This document shows positions 1-9,194 of a stretch of DNA of 64,000 nucleotides, one piece after another; the stretch's first letter is position 1, and each line of letters starts with the position of its first letter. The notes beneath the pieces were generated by a model that was not told the origin of the DNA, made no database searches, and worked only from the letters and a program-made list of their open reading frames with translations. This DNA is from SZAS-79 sp965279075 (GTDB lineage: Bacteria > Pseudomonadota > Gammaproteobacteria > Burkholderiales > SG8-39), in contig CBDIHI010000003.1 of the NCBI GenBank assembly GCA_965279075.1, positions 1 to 64,000 on the forward strand, written 5' to 3'. Position numbers and translations under genes: made by a program.

Positions 1-1300
1 CTTTACGCCCAGGCCGCACGCGTAGGAAAAGCCGACCAGCCCGAAATCCAGCGGCGTGAAGAGCGCGGGGGGTTGGCGGTAAAGCATCTGGTCGGTGGCC
101 TGCAGGCAGAGCGTACCCGCATCCATCGTGAACATGGTGTCGGCGGGCAGCACCCGGCGCAGGGTCCGGTACAGCTCCGCCGGCTGCAGCGGGTCCCCCG
201 TCGGGGCCGCGTTGTCGCGTTCGTCGAGGAAGGCGCGGCGCTTCGCCTTGAAATCGGCGGACCACGCTGCCGCGCCCGGGTTCGGCTTGCGACCCGCGAG
301 CGCGCGGACCAGCTGCGTCGCGACCTTGCCGGCGTCGCCGACGATGCCGAGCTCGACCGGGAAGAATCGCCCGACCGCTGCTGCATCCAGCTCGACCTGC
401 ACGATCTTCGCGGCGCGGTTGAGGTTGTCGTACGAATAGAAGGTGGTGTTGAAGCCCAGCCGCGTGCCGAGCGCGAGGATCACGTCCGCCTCGCGCGCCA
501 TCGTCGACGCAACCACGTTGCCGCGCGGCCCGACCTGCCCGGCATAGAGCGGGTGGTCGCAGGGGATCGCGTCCCCGTGGCCCGGCGACTGCGCGATCGG
601 CGCGCCCAGCGCCTCGGCGAGCGCCAGCGCCTGCGCGTGGGAACGGCCGTTCTTGATGCCGCCGCCGGCGATGATCAGCGGGCGCGCGGCCCCGGCCAGC
701 AGTTCGGCTGCGCGACGGACCAGTTCTTCGTCGCCCGCCGGCGTCGCGTCGGCACGGGTACCCGCCAGGTGCGTAGCCCTCGATGTCCGTGGTCTCGGCG
801 AGGATGTCGCGCGGGATGTTCAGCGCGACCGGCCCGCGGCGCGGCGTTAGCGCGGTGGTGAAGGCTTCGCGGATCATCTCGGGCAGACGCTTCGCCTGCG
901 TCACGGTCCAGGTCTTCTTCGTGACCGGCTTGAACAGCGCCTGCTGGTCGACCTCCTGGAACGCGTCGCGGTAGATGTGGGCCGACGACAGCGACCCCGC
1001 GAGGGCCACGACGGGGGAGTACGCCGCGTTCGCCTGCGCCAGGCCGGTCACCAGGTTGGTCGCGCCCGGCCCGTTCTGGCCGGCGAGGAAGACGCCCGCC
1101 TTGCCCAGCGCGCGCGCGTAACCGTCGGCCATGTGCACGCCGGTGCGCTCGTCTCGCACGCCGATGAATCGGATCGCCTTCGAGTCGTACAGCGCGTCGA
1201 ACACCTCCATGCCCGCCGACCCGATCAGCCCGAAGACGTGTTCGACGCCTTCCGCTTCCAGCGAATCGACCACCGCCTTGCCGCCTGTCATTTCAGCCAT
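1..1300 (-). pseudogene. TPP-dependent acetolactate synthase-like enzyme, frameshifted and cut by the window edge
   Basis: This gene encodes a thiamine-diphosphate enzyme of the acetolactate synthase / benzoylformate decarboxylase superfamily. It begins at ATG 1300 with a typical N-terminal pyrimidine-binding domain (HVFGLIGSAG near residue 20, GQNGPGATN near 75), continues through the central domain (IIAGGGIKNG) and reaches the start of the C-terminal domain at the edge (GFSYACGLGVK). The reading frame breaks near 757-763: the first frame gives EGYAPGGYPCRRD, while the family-like sequence (ADATPAGDEEL) resumes in another frame. Removing one C of the CCC at 761-763 restores one frame (APGGTRADATPAG). 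It is either a pseudogene or a sequencing error. It lies just downstream of a Bug receptor gene, so it is probably part of a small catabolic operon. The substrate is not evident. Confidence 0.75.
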
Positions 1301-1334
1301 GCCTGCTCCATTGATGGGTTGCCGGGAACGACGC

Positions 1335-2302
1335 TCATTCCGCCTTCGCGCCGCTTGCCTTGACGAGCTTGCCGAGCTTGCCGATCTCGGACTGGATGTA
1401 CGTGTCGAACTCGCGCAGCACCGTCGCCTTGGGGATCAGGCCTTGCGCGATCATCTTCTCGCGCACCTCCGGCAGCGCAGTGACCTGCTGCACCTCCTTC
1501 GCCACCTGCTCGAGGACCGGGCGCGGCACCTTGGCCGGCGCGACCAGCGCATACCAGATGTTGTATTCGAATCCCGCGAGCCCGGCTTCCTGCGCGGTCT
1601 GGACGTCGGGAATCAGCGGGGAGCGCTCGGCGCTCGTAACGGCGACGCCGACGACCTTGCCCGCGCGCATCTGGTTCATCGCGAGCGCGATCGGCGGAAG
1701 GCGACCTGGATGCGGCCCGCCATCACCTCGGCCACCGCCTCCTGCACGCCCTTGTAGGGGATGTGGACCAGGTCGATCTGCGCCTGCGCCTTCAGGTACT
1801 CGCCCACGAGGTGGGTCGCCGCACCCACGCCGGCCGAGCCATAGTTGAGCTTGCCGGGCTGCTGCTTCGCCATGGCGATCAGCTCGCCCAGCGACTTGAT
1901 CCCGAGCTCCGGGCTCGTGACGATGACGCTCGGCGAGCTTCCCACCAGCGCCACGCCGGCGATGTCGCGCAGCGTGTCGTAGGGGAGCTTGGCGTAGAGC
2001 GTGGGGTTCACCGCGTGGGAGGAAGACACGAACTGCAACGTGTAGCCGTCCGCGGGCGCCGCGAGCATCGCCTGCGTGGCGAGAATGCCGCCCGAGCCGG
2101 GCTTGTTCTCGACGATCACCGACTGGCCGAGCCGCTGCGTGAGCCTTTCCGCGTAGATGCGCGCAAGCACGTCGGTCAGCGCGCCGGGGGAGAAGGGCAC
2201 CAGGATCTTCACCGGCTTGGCGGGGAACTTCGCATCCTGCGACCAGGCCGCGCCCGCGGCGAGCGTCAGCACTGCCAGCAGGGCCATCTTGAAGCTACGC
2301 AT
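1335..2302 (-). pseudogene. Bug/TctC-family extracytoplasmic solute receptor, frameshifted
   Basis: Periplasmic substrate-binding protein of the tripartite tricarboxylate (Bug) family. ATG 2302 is preceded by AGGAG and starts a signal peptide (MRSFKMALLAVLTLAAGAAWS) followed by the family signature FPAKPVKILVPFSPG. The frame that starts at 2302 runs to VAEVMAGRIQVAF and then breaks; the rest (MNQMRAGKVVGVAVTSAERS) continues in another frame to the stop at 1335. One missing base in the GG at 1696-1697 explains it: adding a G there restores VAFPPIALAMNQ. This is the second single-base break within 1 kb, next to the frameshifted TPP gene, so either the operon is decaying or the sequence is locally wrong. 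The gene is divergent from a GntR-type regulator. Confidence 0.8.
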
Positions 2303-2384
2303 TCTCTTGTCTCCTTGGTAAGGACCGCATTCATGATCGTCCGGGGCGTCTGGGCGCCTTCCGGGGCGGGACGCAGTTTGCCAT

Positions 2385-2396
2385 AATGTCGACATT
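2385..2396. promoter_or_regulatory. Perfect 12-bp palindrome AATGTCGACATT, likely GntR/FadR operator
   Basis: AATGTCGACATT is a perfect palindrome in the divergent region between the Bug receptor (start 2302) and the GntR-type regulator (start 2452). GntR proteins of the FadR/VanR branch often bind short palindromes with a TGT...ACA core, so autoregulation and control of the Bug/TPP operon by the neighbouring regulator is a natural reading. Binding is inferred from position and symmetry only. Confidence 0.45.
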
Positions 2397-2451
2397 CGGG
2401 CAATTAGGGCCGATCACCTCGGGCCCGGCGGGATTCGCTTATGATCCGGCC

Positions 2452-3174
2452 ATGGCCAAGCCCTTTGCCCCAGCCCCGCTCATGCCCACGCTGCCGCTGC
2501 AGATCGCCGAGAAGATCGGCGCCGGCATCGTCGAGGAGCAGTTCCGCCCGGGGGAGCGGCTGAAGGAGGTGGAACTCGCCGCCGGCTTCGGCGTCAGCCG
2601 CGCCAGCGTGCGCGAGGCGCTGCGGATCCTCGAGAACCGCGGACTGGTGCGCATCCTGCCGCAGCGCGGCGCGCAGGTGACGCTGCCTTCGCAGCGCGAG
2701 CTGGAGAACCTGTTCGAGATACGGGCTTCGCTGCTCGGCCTCGCGTCACGCCACGCCGCGCTGAACCGCGACGCCGAGGGCCTGAAGCGCCTGCAGGCGG
2801 CGCTGGAGGCGCTCGGGGACGCGGTCCGCGACACGCGCGGTTACGTCAGGGCCAGCGCAGCCATGGTGTCGCAGGTGGCGGCCCTGTCGGGCAACGAGCA
2901 GCTGGCCGAGATGATCGCCTCGTTCGCGCAGCGCATCGGGCGGTACACGCGCCTCGGATTGACGACCGACGGGCGCCGGGTGAGGTCGCTCGCCACCTGG
3001 AAGAAGCTCGTTCGCGCGATCGCCGCCGGGGACGGGGACCTCGCCGATTCGACGCACCGGCGCCTTGCATTGCAGAACCGGGATGCCGCACTCGAGGAGA
3101 TCGGCCGGCGGCCCGGCGCGCTGCCCAAGGCCCGGGTCCCGGCCGGGCGCAGGAAGGTCACGGCCGAAGGCTGA
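2452..3174 (+). CDS. GntR-family transcriptional regulator (FadR/FCD type)
   Basis: A DNA-binding regulator with an N-terminal winged helix-turn-helix (about residues 15-75; FGVSRASVREALRILENRGLVRI is split here as FGVSRASVREALR and ILENRGLV) and an all-helical C-terminal FCD-like ligand domain. Such proteins usually sense an organic acid and control the adjacent catabolic genes. I chose ATG 2452 (MAKPFAPAP); a second ATG at 2482 (MPTLPLQ) also fits the family, since the winged helix starts soon after. A TATGAT -10-like box at 2440-2445 lies very close to 2452, which favours the later start or a leaderless message. It is divergent from the Bug/TPP genes, the usual arrangement for a local regulator. 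Confidence 0.85.
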   Translation: MAKPFAPAPLMPTLPLQIAEKIGAGIVEEQFRPGERLKEVELAAGFGVSRASVREALRILENRGLVRILPQRGAQVTLPSQRELENLFEIRASLLGLASRHAALNRDAEGLKRLQAALEALGDAVRDTRGYVRASAAMVSQVAALSGNEQLAEMIASFAQRIGRYTRLGLTTDGRRVRSLATWKKLVRAIAAGDGDLADSTHRRLALQNRDAALEEIGRRPGALPKARVPAGRRKVTAEG

Positions 3175-3265
3175 TTTTCCGTTTATGGAAAGTGAATTTG
3201 GTTGCGGTCGGCCACAGTTCTAGTGTTTCAAAGGACAATGTTTGTAATTCAGGCGGGACAACCAC

Positions 3266-4567
3266 CTACTTTCGTCCTGCTCCGCCCTGCCCTTCCTGCC
3301 CATGATCGTGGTCGTGCGCGTCGCCCTCGCGGTCGAACACCCACAGCTGGTGGGCATCGAGCCGCAGGCGGTAGCGCGATTCCAGCGCCTCGAGCTGCGC
3401 GATGCGCGCGCCGAGCGCGGCCTCGTTGGCGAGGCGCCGCGCGTTGAGCACGTCGGTGAGCGAGGCCTCGCCTAGGAAGTTCGCGCGCGCGGCGAGGTCG
3501 GCGGCCTCCTTCACCCGGTCGGCGGCCTCCTGCGAGCGCTTCCAGGTCTCGTACGCCGCATCGATGCCCTGGATCAGCGTCAGCGTCTCGGCGCGCAGCT
3601 TCGCGAGCACGGTCCCCTCGCGGTGGCCGGCGGCCTCGGCCTGAGCCAGCGCGCCGCGCGAAACCGCCGCGCGCGACTGGCCGGCGAAGGGGATCGCCAC
3701 GCTGAGGCCGAAGATGCGTTCCTCGCCGCCGCGCTCGTTCATCACGCGCATGCCCACGGTCGGGTCGGGGGTGCGGTCGGCGTCGGCGCGCGAGGCGACC
3801 AGCTGCGCGCGCTTCGAGTCGCCGCGCGCCAGCGCCAGCTCGTGGTTGTGGCTGTAGACCTGTTCCTGCCAGTAGGCGGCATCGCGCTCGAGGCGCTGCG
3901 GGGCGGGCAGGGTGACCGCGGCCGGCAGCGCCAGCGCGGGGAAGCGCTGCGCGAGGTCGGTCGCAGCGGCGCCTTCCTTCGCGCGGGCCTGCTCGCGCGC
4001 GGCGGTGGCCTGCGCGAGCGCCGCCTCGGCGAGGATGGCCTCGAGCCGCGGCGCGTCGCCCAGGGCGAGCCGCCTTGCGGTGGCGGCGGACTGGGCGCGC
4101 AGCGTTTCCACCTGTGCGTCCCACTGCTCACGCACGGAGCGTTCCCTCAGCCAGGTGAACCAACCTTTCAGGAGCGCCCTCGAAGCTTCGTGCACCGCGT
4201 CGCCGTAGGCGGTGCCCGCCTGCGCGACGAGGTGCGTGCCGAGCTCGCCGTCGATCCGCGCCTTGGAGGGCAGGCGCAGCGGCCGCTCGAGGCCGAGGTC
4301 CCATTCGTTGAAGCGCTGGCCGGGCGCTGCGCGCGTCGAGCGCTGCTGCTGGCCCAGGCGCAGGCTCCATTCGTAGGGACCGTTGCCCAGCCGCTCGCGG
4401 TTGGCTTCCTCGAACCGGATCAGGCTTTTCGCCGCCAGTACCGCAGGCGAGCCGAGCAGGGCCTTCTCCACGGCGTCCTGCGGCGGCAGCACGGACGGGT
4501 AAGGGTCGGCGGCCGGCGTCTGCGCTGCTGCGAGGAGCAATGCTGCGGCGAGAAGGAAGCGTTTCAT
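3266..4567 (-). CDS. TolC-family outer-membrane channel of a heavy-metal RND pump (CusC/CzcC-like)
   Basis: Outer-membrane efflux protein of 433 residues, last gene of the metal-efflux operon. It has a signal peptide (MKRFLLAAALLLAAAQTPAA), long alanine-rich helical regions typical of the periplasmic barrel (two OEP repeats, about 40-220 and 240-415) and a histidine-rich tail (DAHDHDHGQEGQ) that could hold metal, as often seen in metal-efflux components. ATG 4567 overlaps the stop of the DUF3240 gene by four bases (ATGA), indicating translational coupling. It should join the adaptor and the pump encoded upstream into a tripartite complex crossing both membranes. Confidence 0.85.
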   Translation of the reverse strand: MKRFLLAAALLLAAAQTPAADPYPSVLPPQDAVEKALLGSPAVLAAKSLIRFEEANRERLGNGPYEWSLRLGQQQRSTRAAPGQRFNEWDLGLERPLRLPSKARIDGELGTHLVAQAGTAYGDAVHEASRALLKGWFTWLRERSVREQWDAQVETLRAQSAATARRLALGDAPRLEAILAEAALAQATAAREQARAKEGAAATDLAQRFPALALPAAVTLPAPQRLERDAAYWQEQVYSHNHELALARGDSKRAQLVASRADADRTPDPTVGMRVMNERGGEERIFGLSVAIPFAGQSRAAVSRGALAQAEAAGHREGTVLAKLRAETLTLIQGIDAAYETWKRSQEAADRVKEAADLAARANFLGEASLTDVLNARRLANEAALGARIAQLEALESRYRLRLDAHQLWVFDREGDAHDHDHGQEGQGGAGRK

Positions 4568-4881
4568 TCGATCCGCCCGCTTGAGAGCACCGGTATGGTC
4601 CAGAAGAAGATCCCCGCATGGGGGAACTGCGCCCGGACGAGACCGACGAGCGCATCCGCGTCGGCACGGGCGAGCACGAGTTGGACCTGCACGCGTCCCG
4701 CACGGCCGCGCACGTGCTCGTCCACGCCCGTGTATTGCACCTGCGCGCCCCGCCCCGCGACTTCCGTGGCCGTGAAACCCCAGGCCAGGTCCGGGTGGGC
4801 CAGCAGCAGGTCGATCACCTGCTCCTCGAGGGCCCGCGGGAGGACCAGCGTGAGCTGGGTGTCGAAGGCCGGCGCGTTCAC
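4564..4881 (-). CDS. DUF3240 family protein (PII-like fold) of the metal-efflux operon
   Basis: A 105-residue protein matching the DUF3240 family, which is found next to CzcA/CusA-type pumps and is expected to have a ferredoxin/PII-like fold; its role is unknown, perhaps regulatory. The start is GTG 4881, which overlaps the stop of the pump gene in the sequence GTGA; its own stop overlaps the next ATG. Being coupled at both ends places it firmly as a component of the operon and not a chance frame. Visible features include LTLVLPRALEEQVIDLLLAH at the N terminus and FFWTIPVLSSGRIE at the end. Confidence 0.75.
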   Translation of the reverse strand: MNAPAFDTQLTLVLPRALEEQVIDLLLAHPDLAWGFTATEVAGRGAQVQYTGVDEHVRGRAGRVQVQLVLARADADALVGLVRAQFPHAGIFFWTIPVLSSGRIE

Positions 4882-7800
4882 GGCGCCTCCTTGCGTTCGG
4901 CGCCGAAGCGCAGGTACAGCAGGGGCAGCAGCAGCAGCGTGAGGGCGGTGGAGCTCGCGAGGCCGCCGATGACGACGATCGCGAGCGGCTTCTGGATCTC
5001 GGCACCGGGGCCGCTGGCGAAGAGCAGCGGAAGCAGACCGAAAGCCGTGATGCTCGCGGTCATCATGACCGGGCGAAGGCGGCGCTTCGCGCCTTCCACG
5101 ACGACCTCCGCGAGGGCCATGCCCTGGCTCGCCAGCTGGTTGAAGTAAGTCACCATCACGACCCCGTTCAGCACCGCGATGCCGAGCAGCGCGATGAAAC
5201 CGACCGAGGCCGGCACCGAAAGGTATTCTCCCGCGATCCACAGCGCGAACACGCCGCCCACCAGTGCGAACGGGATCATCGCGAGCACCAGCACCGCCTG
5301 GCGCACCGAGCCGAAGGTGGAGAACAGCAGCAGGAAGATCAGCGCGAGCGCCACCGGCACCACGATGCCGAGGCGCTTCGCGGCGCGCTGCTGGTTCTCG
5401 AACTGGCCGCCCCAGCTGACCCGGTAGCCGGCGGGAAGCTGGAGCGTGCCCGCCACGGCCGCCTTGGCTTCCTCGACGAAGCCGACGAGGTCGCGGTCCC
5501 GCACGTTCGATTGCACGACGACATAGCGCTGGGCGTTCTCGCGGTCGATCTTGACCGGGCCGTCGGTGCGCTCGAGCTTAACGACGCTGTCGAGCGGGAT
5601 GCCGTGGCCGTCCGGGGCGGTCAGCCTGAGCGCCGCGAACTGCGTAGCGGAGGTCCGCAGGCCCTCGTCGCCGCGCACCAGCAGCGGCGTGCGCCGCACC
5701 GACTCGATCACGATGCCGGCGCGACGGCCCTCCACCAGCGCACGCAGGTCGTTCTGGATCTCGTCGGCGTTGAGGCCGAGGCGCCCCGCGGCGAGTCGGT
5801 CCACCTCGACGTGCAGGTACTGCACGCCCTCGTTCTTGATGCTGATCACGTCCTCCGCGCCGCGCAGCCCGCGCAGCGCGGCCACGACCTCGCCGGCCAT
5901 GCGGTTCAGCTGCGCGAGGTCCGGCCCGTAGACCTTGATGGCGATGTCGCCGCGCACGCCGGTCAGCATCTCGGACACGCGCATGTCGATCGGTTGCGTG
6001 AAGCTGTAGGACACGCCGGGGAAGGCCTTCATCACCTCGCGCAACCGGTCGGCGAGCCATTCCTTGTCGTTGCGGCGCCACTCGGCCCGGGGTTTCAGCA
6101 CCATGAACGTGTCGGTCTGGTTCAGGCCCATGGGGTCGAGGCCGAGCTCGTCGGACCCCGAGCGCGCCACGATGCCCTCGACCTCGGGCACCTGCGCGAG
6201 GATCGCGCGCTGCACGCGCCCGTCGACGGCGACCGCCTCCTCGAGGCTGATCGAAGGCAGCTTCTCGAGCTGCATGATGAGGTCGCCTTCGTCCATCACC
6301 GGCATGAAGGTCTTGCCAAGCAGCAGGTAGGCCCCGGCGGCGAGCAGCAGCGAGGCGAACGCCGCCGCGAGGACGAGCTTCGCGCGCGCCAACGCGAAGG
6401 CGAGCACGGGAGCGTACAGGGCGTTCATTTTCCGCACCAGCCACGGCTCCGCGCCGTGGCCCCGGCGCAGCAGCAGGGACGCCAGCACCGGCACCACCGT
6501 CAGCGACAGCACGAGCGAGGCGGACAGCGCGAAGACGATCGTCAGCGCCACCGGGGAAAAGAGCTTGCCCTCCAGCCCCTGCAGCGACAGCAGCGGCAGG
6601 AACACGATGACGATGATCGCCGTGCCCGAGGTGACCGGCACGGCCACTTCGCGCGCCGCGCGGAAGATCAGGTGCAGCAGAGGCATGCGCGCCGCGGCGC
6701 CCCCCTGCGCGAGCTGGCTTTCCACGTTCTCGACCACCACGACCGCGCCGTCCACCAGCATGCCGATCGCGATCGCGAGGCCGCCGAGGCTCATCAGGTT
6801 GGCGGACATCCCGGTCGCGCCCATCAGTATGAAGGTCGCCAGCGCGGCCAGCGGCACCGTCAGCGCCACCACCAGGGCGGCGCGCAGGTTGCCGAGGAAC
6901 AGGAGCAACAGCACCACCACCAGTGCGATGGCCTCGGCGAGGGCCCGAGACACCGTGCCCAGCGCGCGCTCGACGAGGTGGCTGCGGTCGTAGAACGTGC
7001 TGATCTTCACGCCCGGCGGCAGGCTGGGCGCGATCTCGGCGAGCTTGGCTTCGACGCCCCTGACCACGGCCTGGGCATTGGCGCCGCGCAGCCCGAGCAC
7101 CAAACCCTGCACCGCCTCGCCCTGGCCGTTGCGGGTCACCGCGCCCGCGCGCGTGACGCTGCCGATGCGCGCCTCGGCCACGTCGCCGACGCGCACGATC
7201 GCGCCGTCCTTCGAGCGGAGCACGATCGCGCGCACGTCCTCCAGCGTCCGGATGCGGCCGTCGGTGCGTACCTGCAGCACTTCCTCGCCTTCGCGCAGGC
7301 GCCCGGCGCCGTCGTTGCGGTTGTTCGCTTCCAGCGCCTGCTGAAGCTGCGCGAGCGACACGCTGCGCGCGTTCAGCGCCGCGGGGTCCGGCACGACCTC
7401 GAAGGCGCGCACGAAGCCGCCCAGCGCGTTGACGTCGGCCACGCCCGGCACCGTGCGCAGCTGCGGCCGGATCACCCAGTCGAGCAGCCCGCGCTTGTCC
7501 GAAAGACTTAGGTCGCCTTCGATGGTGAACATGTACATCTCGCCCAGCGGCGTGGTGATCGGCGCGAGGCCGCCCTCGACGCCGGGCGGCAGGTCCTTCA
7601 TGACGCCGTTGAGGCGCTCGCCGACCTGCTGGCGTGCCCAGTAGATGTCGGTGCCGTCCTCGAAGTCGATGGTGATGTCGGTCAGCGCGTACTTCGAGAC
7701 CGAGCGCAGGATGCGCTGCTTCGGGATGCCGAGCATCTCCTGCTCGATCGGCGTGGCGATGCGCGTCTCGACTTCCTCGGGCGACATGCCCGGCGCCTTG

Positions 7801-7952
7801 ATGATGATCTTCACCTGCGTGGTGGACACGTCGGGGAACGCGTCGATCGGCAATCCCATGTAAGCGACCACGCCTGCGCCGACCAGCAGCGCGGCCAGCA
7901 CCAGCACGAGCAGGCGCTGCGTCAGGGAGAATTCGATCAGGCGGTCGAGCAT
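4878..7952 (-). CDS. Heavy-metal efflux RND transporter (CusA/CzcA family)
   Basis: Inner-membrane proton-driven pump of 1024 residues, the normal length for the HME-RND family. It starts MLDRLIEFSLTQRLLVLVL and carries the expected twelve membrane spans with two large periplasmic loops. The TM4 motif MLVDGAVVVVENVE contains the acidic residue used in proton transfer by metal pumps. Later segments such as GLIALLGIAVLNGVVMVTYFNQ-type sequence (GFIALLGIAVLNGVVMVTY) are also characteristic. It works with the adaptor encoded 13 bases upstream and the TolC-type channel downstream to expel metal from periplasm or cytoplasm. The metal (Co/Zn/Cd or Cu/Ag) cannot be decided from sequence alone. Confidence 0.9.
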   Translation of the reverse strand: MLDRLIEFSLTQRLLVLVLAALLVGAGVVAYMGLPIDAFPDVSTTQVKIIIKAPGMSPEEVETRIATPIEQEMLGIPKQRILRSVSKYALTDITIDFEDGTDIYWARQQVGERLNGVMKDLPPGVEGGLAPITTPLGEMYMFTIEGDLSLSDKRGLLDWVIRPQLRTVPGVADVNALGGFVRAFEVVPDPAALNARSVSLAQLQQALEANNRNDGAGRLREGEEVLQVRTDGRIRTLEDVRAIVLRSKDGAIVRVGDVAEARIGSVTRAGAVTRNGQGEAVQGLVLGLRGANAQAVVRGVEAKLAEIAPSLPPGVKISTFYDRSHLVERALGTVSRALAEAIALVVVLLLLFLGNLRAALVVALTVPLAALATFILMGATGMSANLMSLGGLAIAIGMLVDGAVVVVENVESQLAQGGAAARMPLLHLIFRAAREVAVPVTSGTAIIVIVFLPLLSLQGLEGKLFSPVALTIVFALSASLVLSLTVVPVLASLLLRRGHGAEPWLVRKMNALYAPVLAFALARAKLVLAAAFASLLLAAGAYLLLGKTFMPVMDEGDLIMQLEKLPSISLEEAVAVDGRVQRAILAQVPEVEGIVARSGSDELGLDPMGLNQTDTFMVLKPRAEWRRNDKEWLADRLREVMKAFPGVSYSFTQPIDMRVSEMLTGVRGDIAIKVYGPDLAQLNRMAGEVVAALRGLRGAEDVISIKNEGVQYLHVEVDRLAAGRLGLNADEIQNDLRALVEGRRAGIVIESVRRTPLLVRGDEGLRTSATQFAALRLTAPDGHGIPLDSVVKLERTDGPVKIDRENAQRYVVVQSNVRDRDLVGFVEEAKAAVAGTLQLPAGYRVSWGGQFENQQRAAKRLGIVVPVALALIFLLLFSTFGSVRQAVLVLAMIPFALVGGVFALWIAGEYLSVPASVGFIALLGIAVLNGVVMVTYFNQLASQGMALAEVVVEGAKRRLRPVMMTASITAFGLLPLLFASGPGAEIQKPLAIVVIGGLASSTALTLLLLPLLYLRFGAERKEAP

Positions 7953-7965
7953 CGTGCGGCGGCGC

Positions 7966-9111
7966 TTACGGCTTGCCTATCCCCATCCACGCGGCCTTGA
8001 GCGCGGACACGCCTTTCACCGCGACGCGGTCGCCGTCCTTCAGCGCGGCCGGCCCGGCGGGCGTCACCAGCGCGCCTTCGCCGGCCATGCCTTCCACGCG
8101 GACCTCGAGCGCTTCGAACCCGCCGTCGCGCTGCACGAACACGAAGGCCTTCTCCTGCTGGCGCAGCACGCCGGAAGCGGGGATGCGCCACGCGGATGCG
8201 GCGCCCGCCCCGATGTCCAGGACCGCTTCCACGAACTGGCCCGGGCGCAGCTGCGCGGCGCCTTCGCTCACCAGCACGCGCACGCTGACGGTCTGGGTGT
8301 CGGCGTTGACCTGCCGGCCGATGGCGATGACCTTGCCCGCGGGCGCCCCGGCCCCGCCCGCGGCGACCGCCACCCGGGCGCGCGAGCCTTCGCGCACGCT
8401 TGCGGCGATCTTCACCGGCACCTGGATCTCGAGCCACAGCGGGTCGAGCCGCGCGACCTTGTAGAGCAGCGCGGACTGCTCGGCCCGGCCGCCGACCGTG
8501 GCCGACTGCTCCAGCACCACGCCGTCGATCGGCGAGGCGATGTCGATGACGCCGCTCATCGGGCGGCCTGCCGCGAGGTCGGCGATGGCCTTGTCCGGCA
8601 GCCCGGCCAGCCGCAGCGCCTGGCGGCGCTCGGCAAGCGCCGTCGCGGCCTGCGCCTGCGCGCTGGCCGAGGCCTGCTGGCGGCCCTGCGCGATGATGCC
8701 TTCCTTCAGCAGCTGGTCGTCGCGCTTCGCGGCCTGCGCCGTGAGCTGCGCCTGGTTCGCGGCGTTGAGGTATTCGCGCTGCGCCTCGAGCAGCATGGGG
8801 CTCGCGATGCGGGCGAGCATCTGGCCGCGCTTCACGCGCTCGCCCGGCGCCGCACCGAGCGCCTGCACGAGTCCCGGCAGCGGCGCGGCAACCGCGTGCA
8901 CCTGGGCGTTCGGCACCGCGACCTGCGCGGGCAGCGTGAGGCCGGCGGCCTGCCCCGGGGCGGCCAGCGTGGCGGTCTCGATGCCGAGCGCTTGCGCCTG
9001 CGCGGCGCTGACGGCAATGCGTGCATCGGCCGCTGCGGCCGGGCAGGCGGAAACGGCAAGCGCAAATGCGAACAGGAACAGGTCCGGGAACCGGATCTTC
9101 GGGCGGGTCAT
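7966..9111 (-). CDS. RND efflux periplasmic adaptor subunit (CusB/CzcB-like)
   Basis: Membrane-fusion protein of 381 residues, first gene of the efflux operon. It has a signal peptide, a barrel-sandwich/lipoyl domain interrupted by a coiled-coil hairpin rich in Ala, Gln and Arg (about 130-190), and a beta-barrel with membrane-proximal domain at the C terminus. ATG 9111 fits the secretion signal (MTRPKIRFPDLFLFAFALAV). I see no N-terminal methionine-rich copper site and no histidine-rich stretch, so the metal is open. The order adaptor, pump, DUF3240, channel with short gaps or overlaps indicates one transcript. Confidence 0.85.
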   Translation of the reverse strand: MTRPKIRFPDLFLFAFALAVSACPAAAADARIAVSAAQAQALGIETATLAAPGQAAGLTLPAQVAVPNAQVHAVAAPLPGLVQALGAAPGERVKRGQMLARIASPMLLEAQREYLNAANQAQLTAQAAKRDDQLLKEGIIAQGRQQASASAQAQAATALAERRQALRLAGLPDKAIADLAAGRPMSGVIDIASPIDGVVLEQSATVGGRAEQSALLYKVARLDPLWLEIQVPVKIAASVREGSRARVAVAAGGAGAPAGKVIAIGRQVNADTQTVSVRVLVSEGAAQLRPGQFVEAVLDIGAGAASAWRIPASGVLRQQEKAFVFVQRDGGFEALEVRVEGMAGEGALVTPAGPAALKDGDRVAVKGVSALKAAWMGIGKP

Positions 9112-9194
9112 GGGGGGCGGCCAGGCGATGCTGCGATGGCACGGAGTTTAACCGTCCTGCGCGCCGTCCCGTTTAATCCAGCGCAAACCGGCCA

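Noticed and set aside
3201..3216. A CRP-like match GTTGCG-GTCG-GCCACA between the GntR gene and the TolC gene
   Set aside because: It lies between two convergent gene ends, has no gene to control and no correctly placed -10 box.
5511..7511. A 666-codon open frame antisense to the RND pump
   Set aside because: Low-complexity His/Arg/Gln-rich translation with no start signal; the pump on the other strand is unambiguous.
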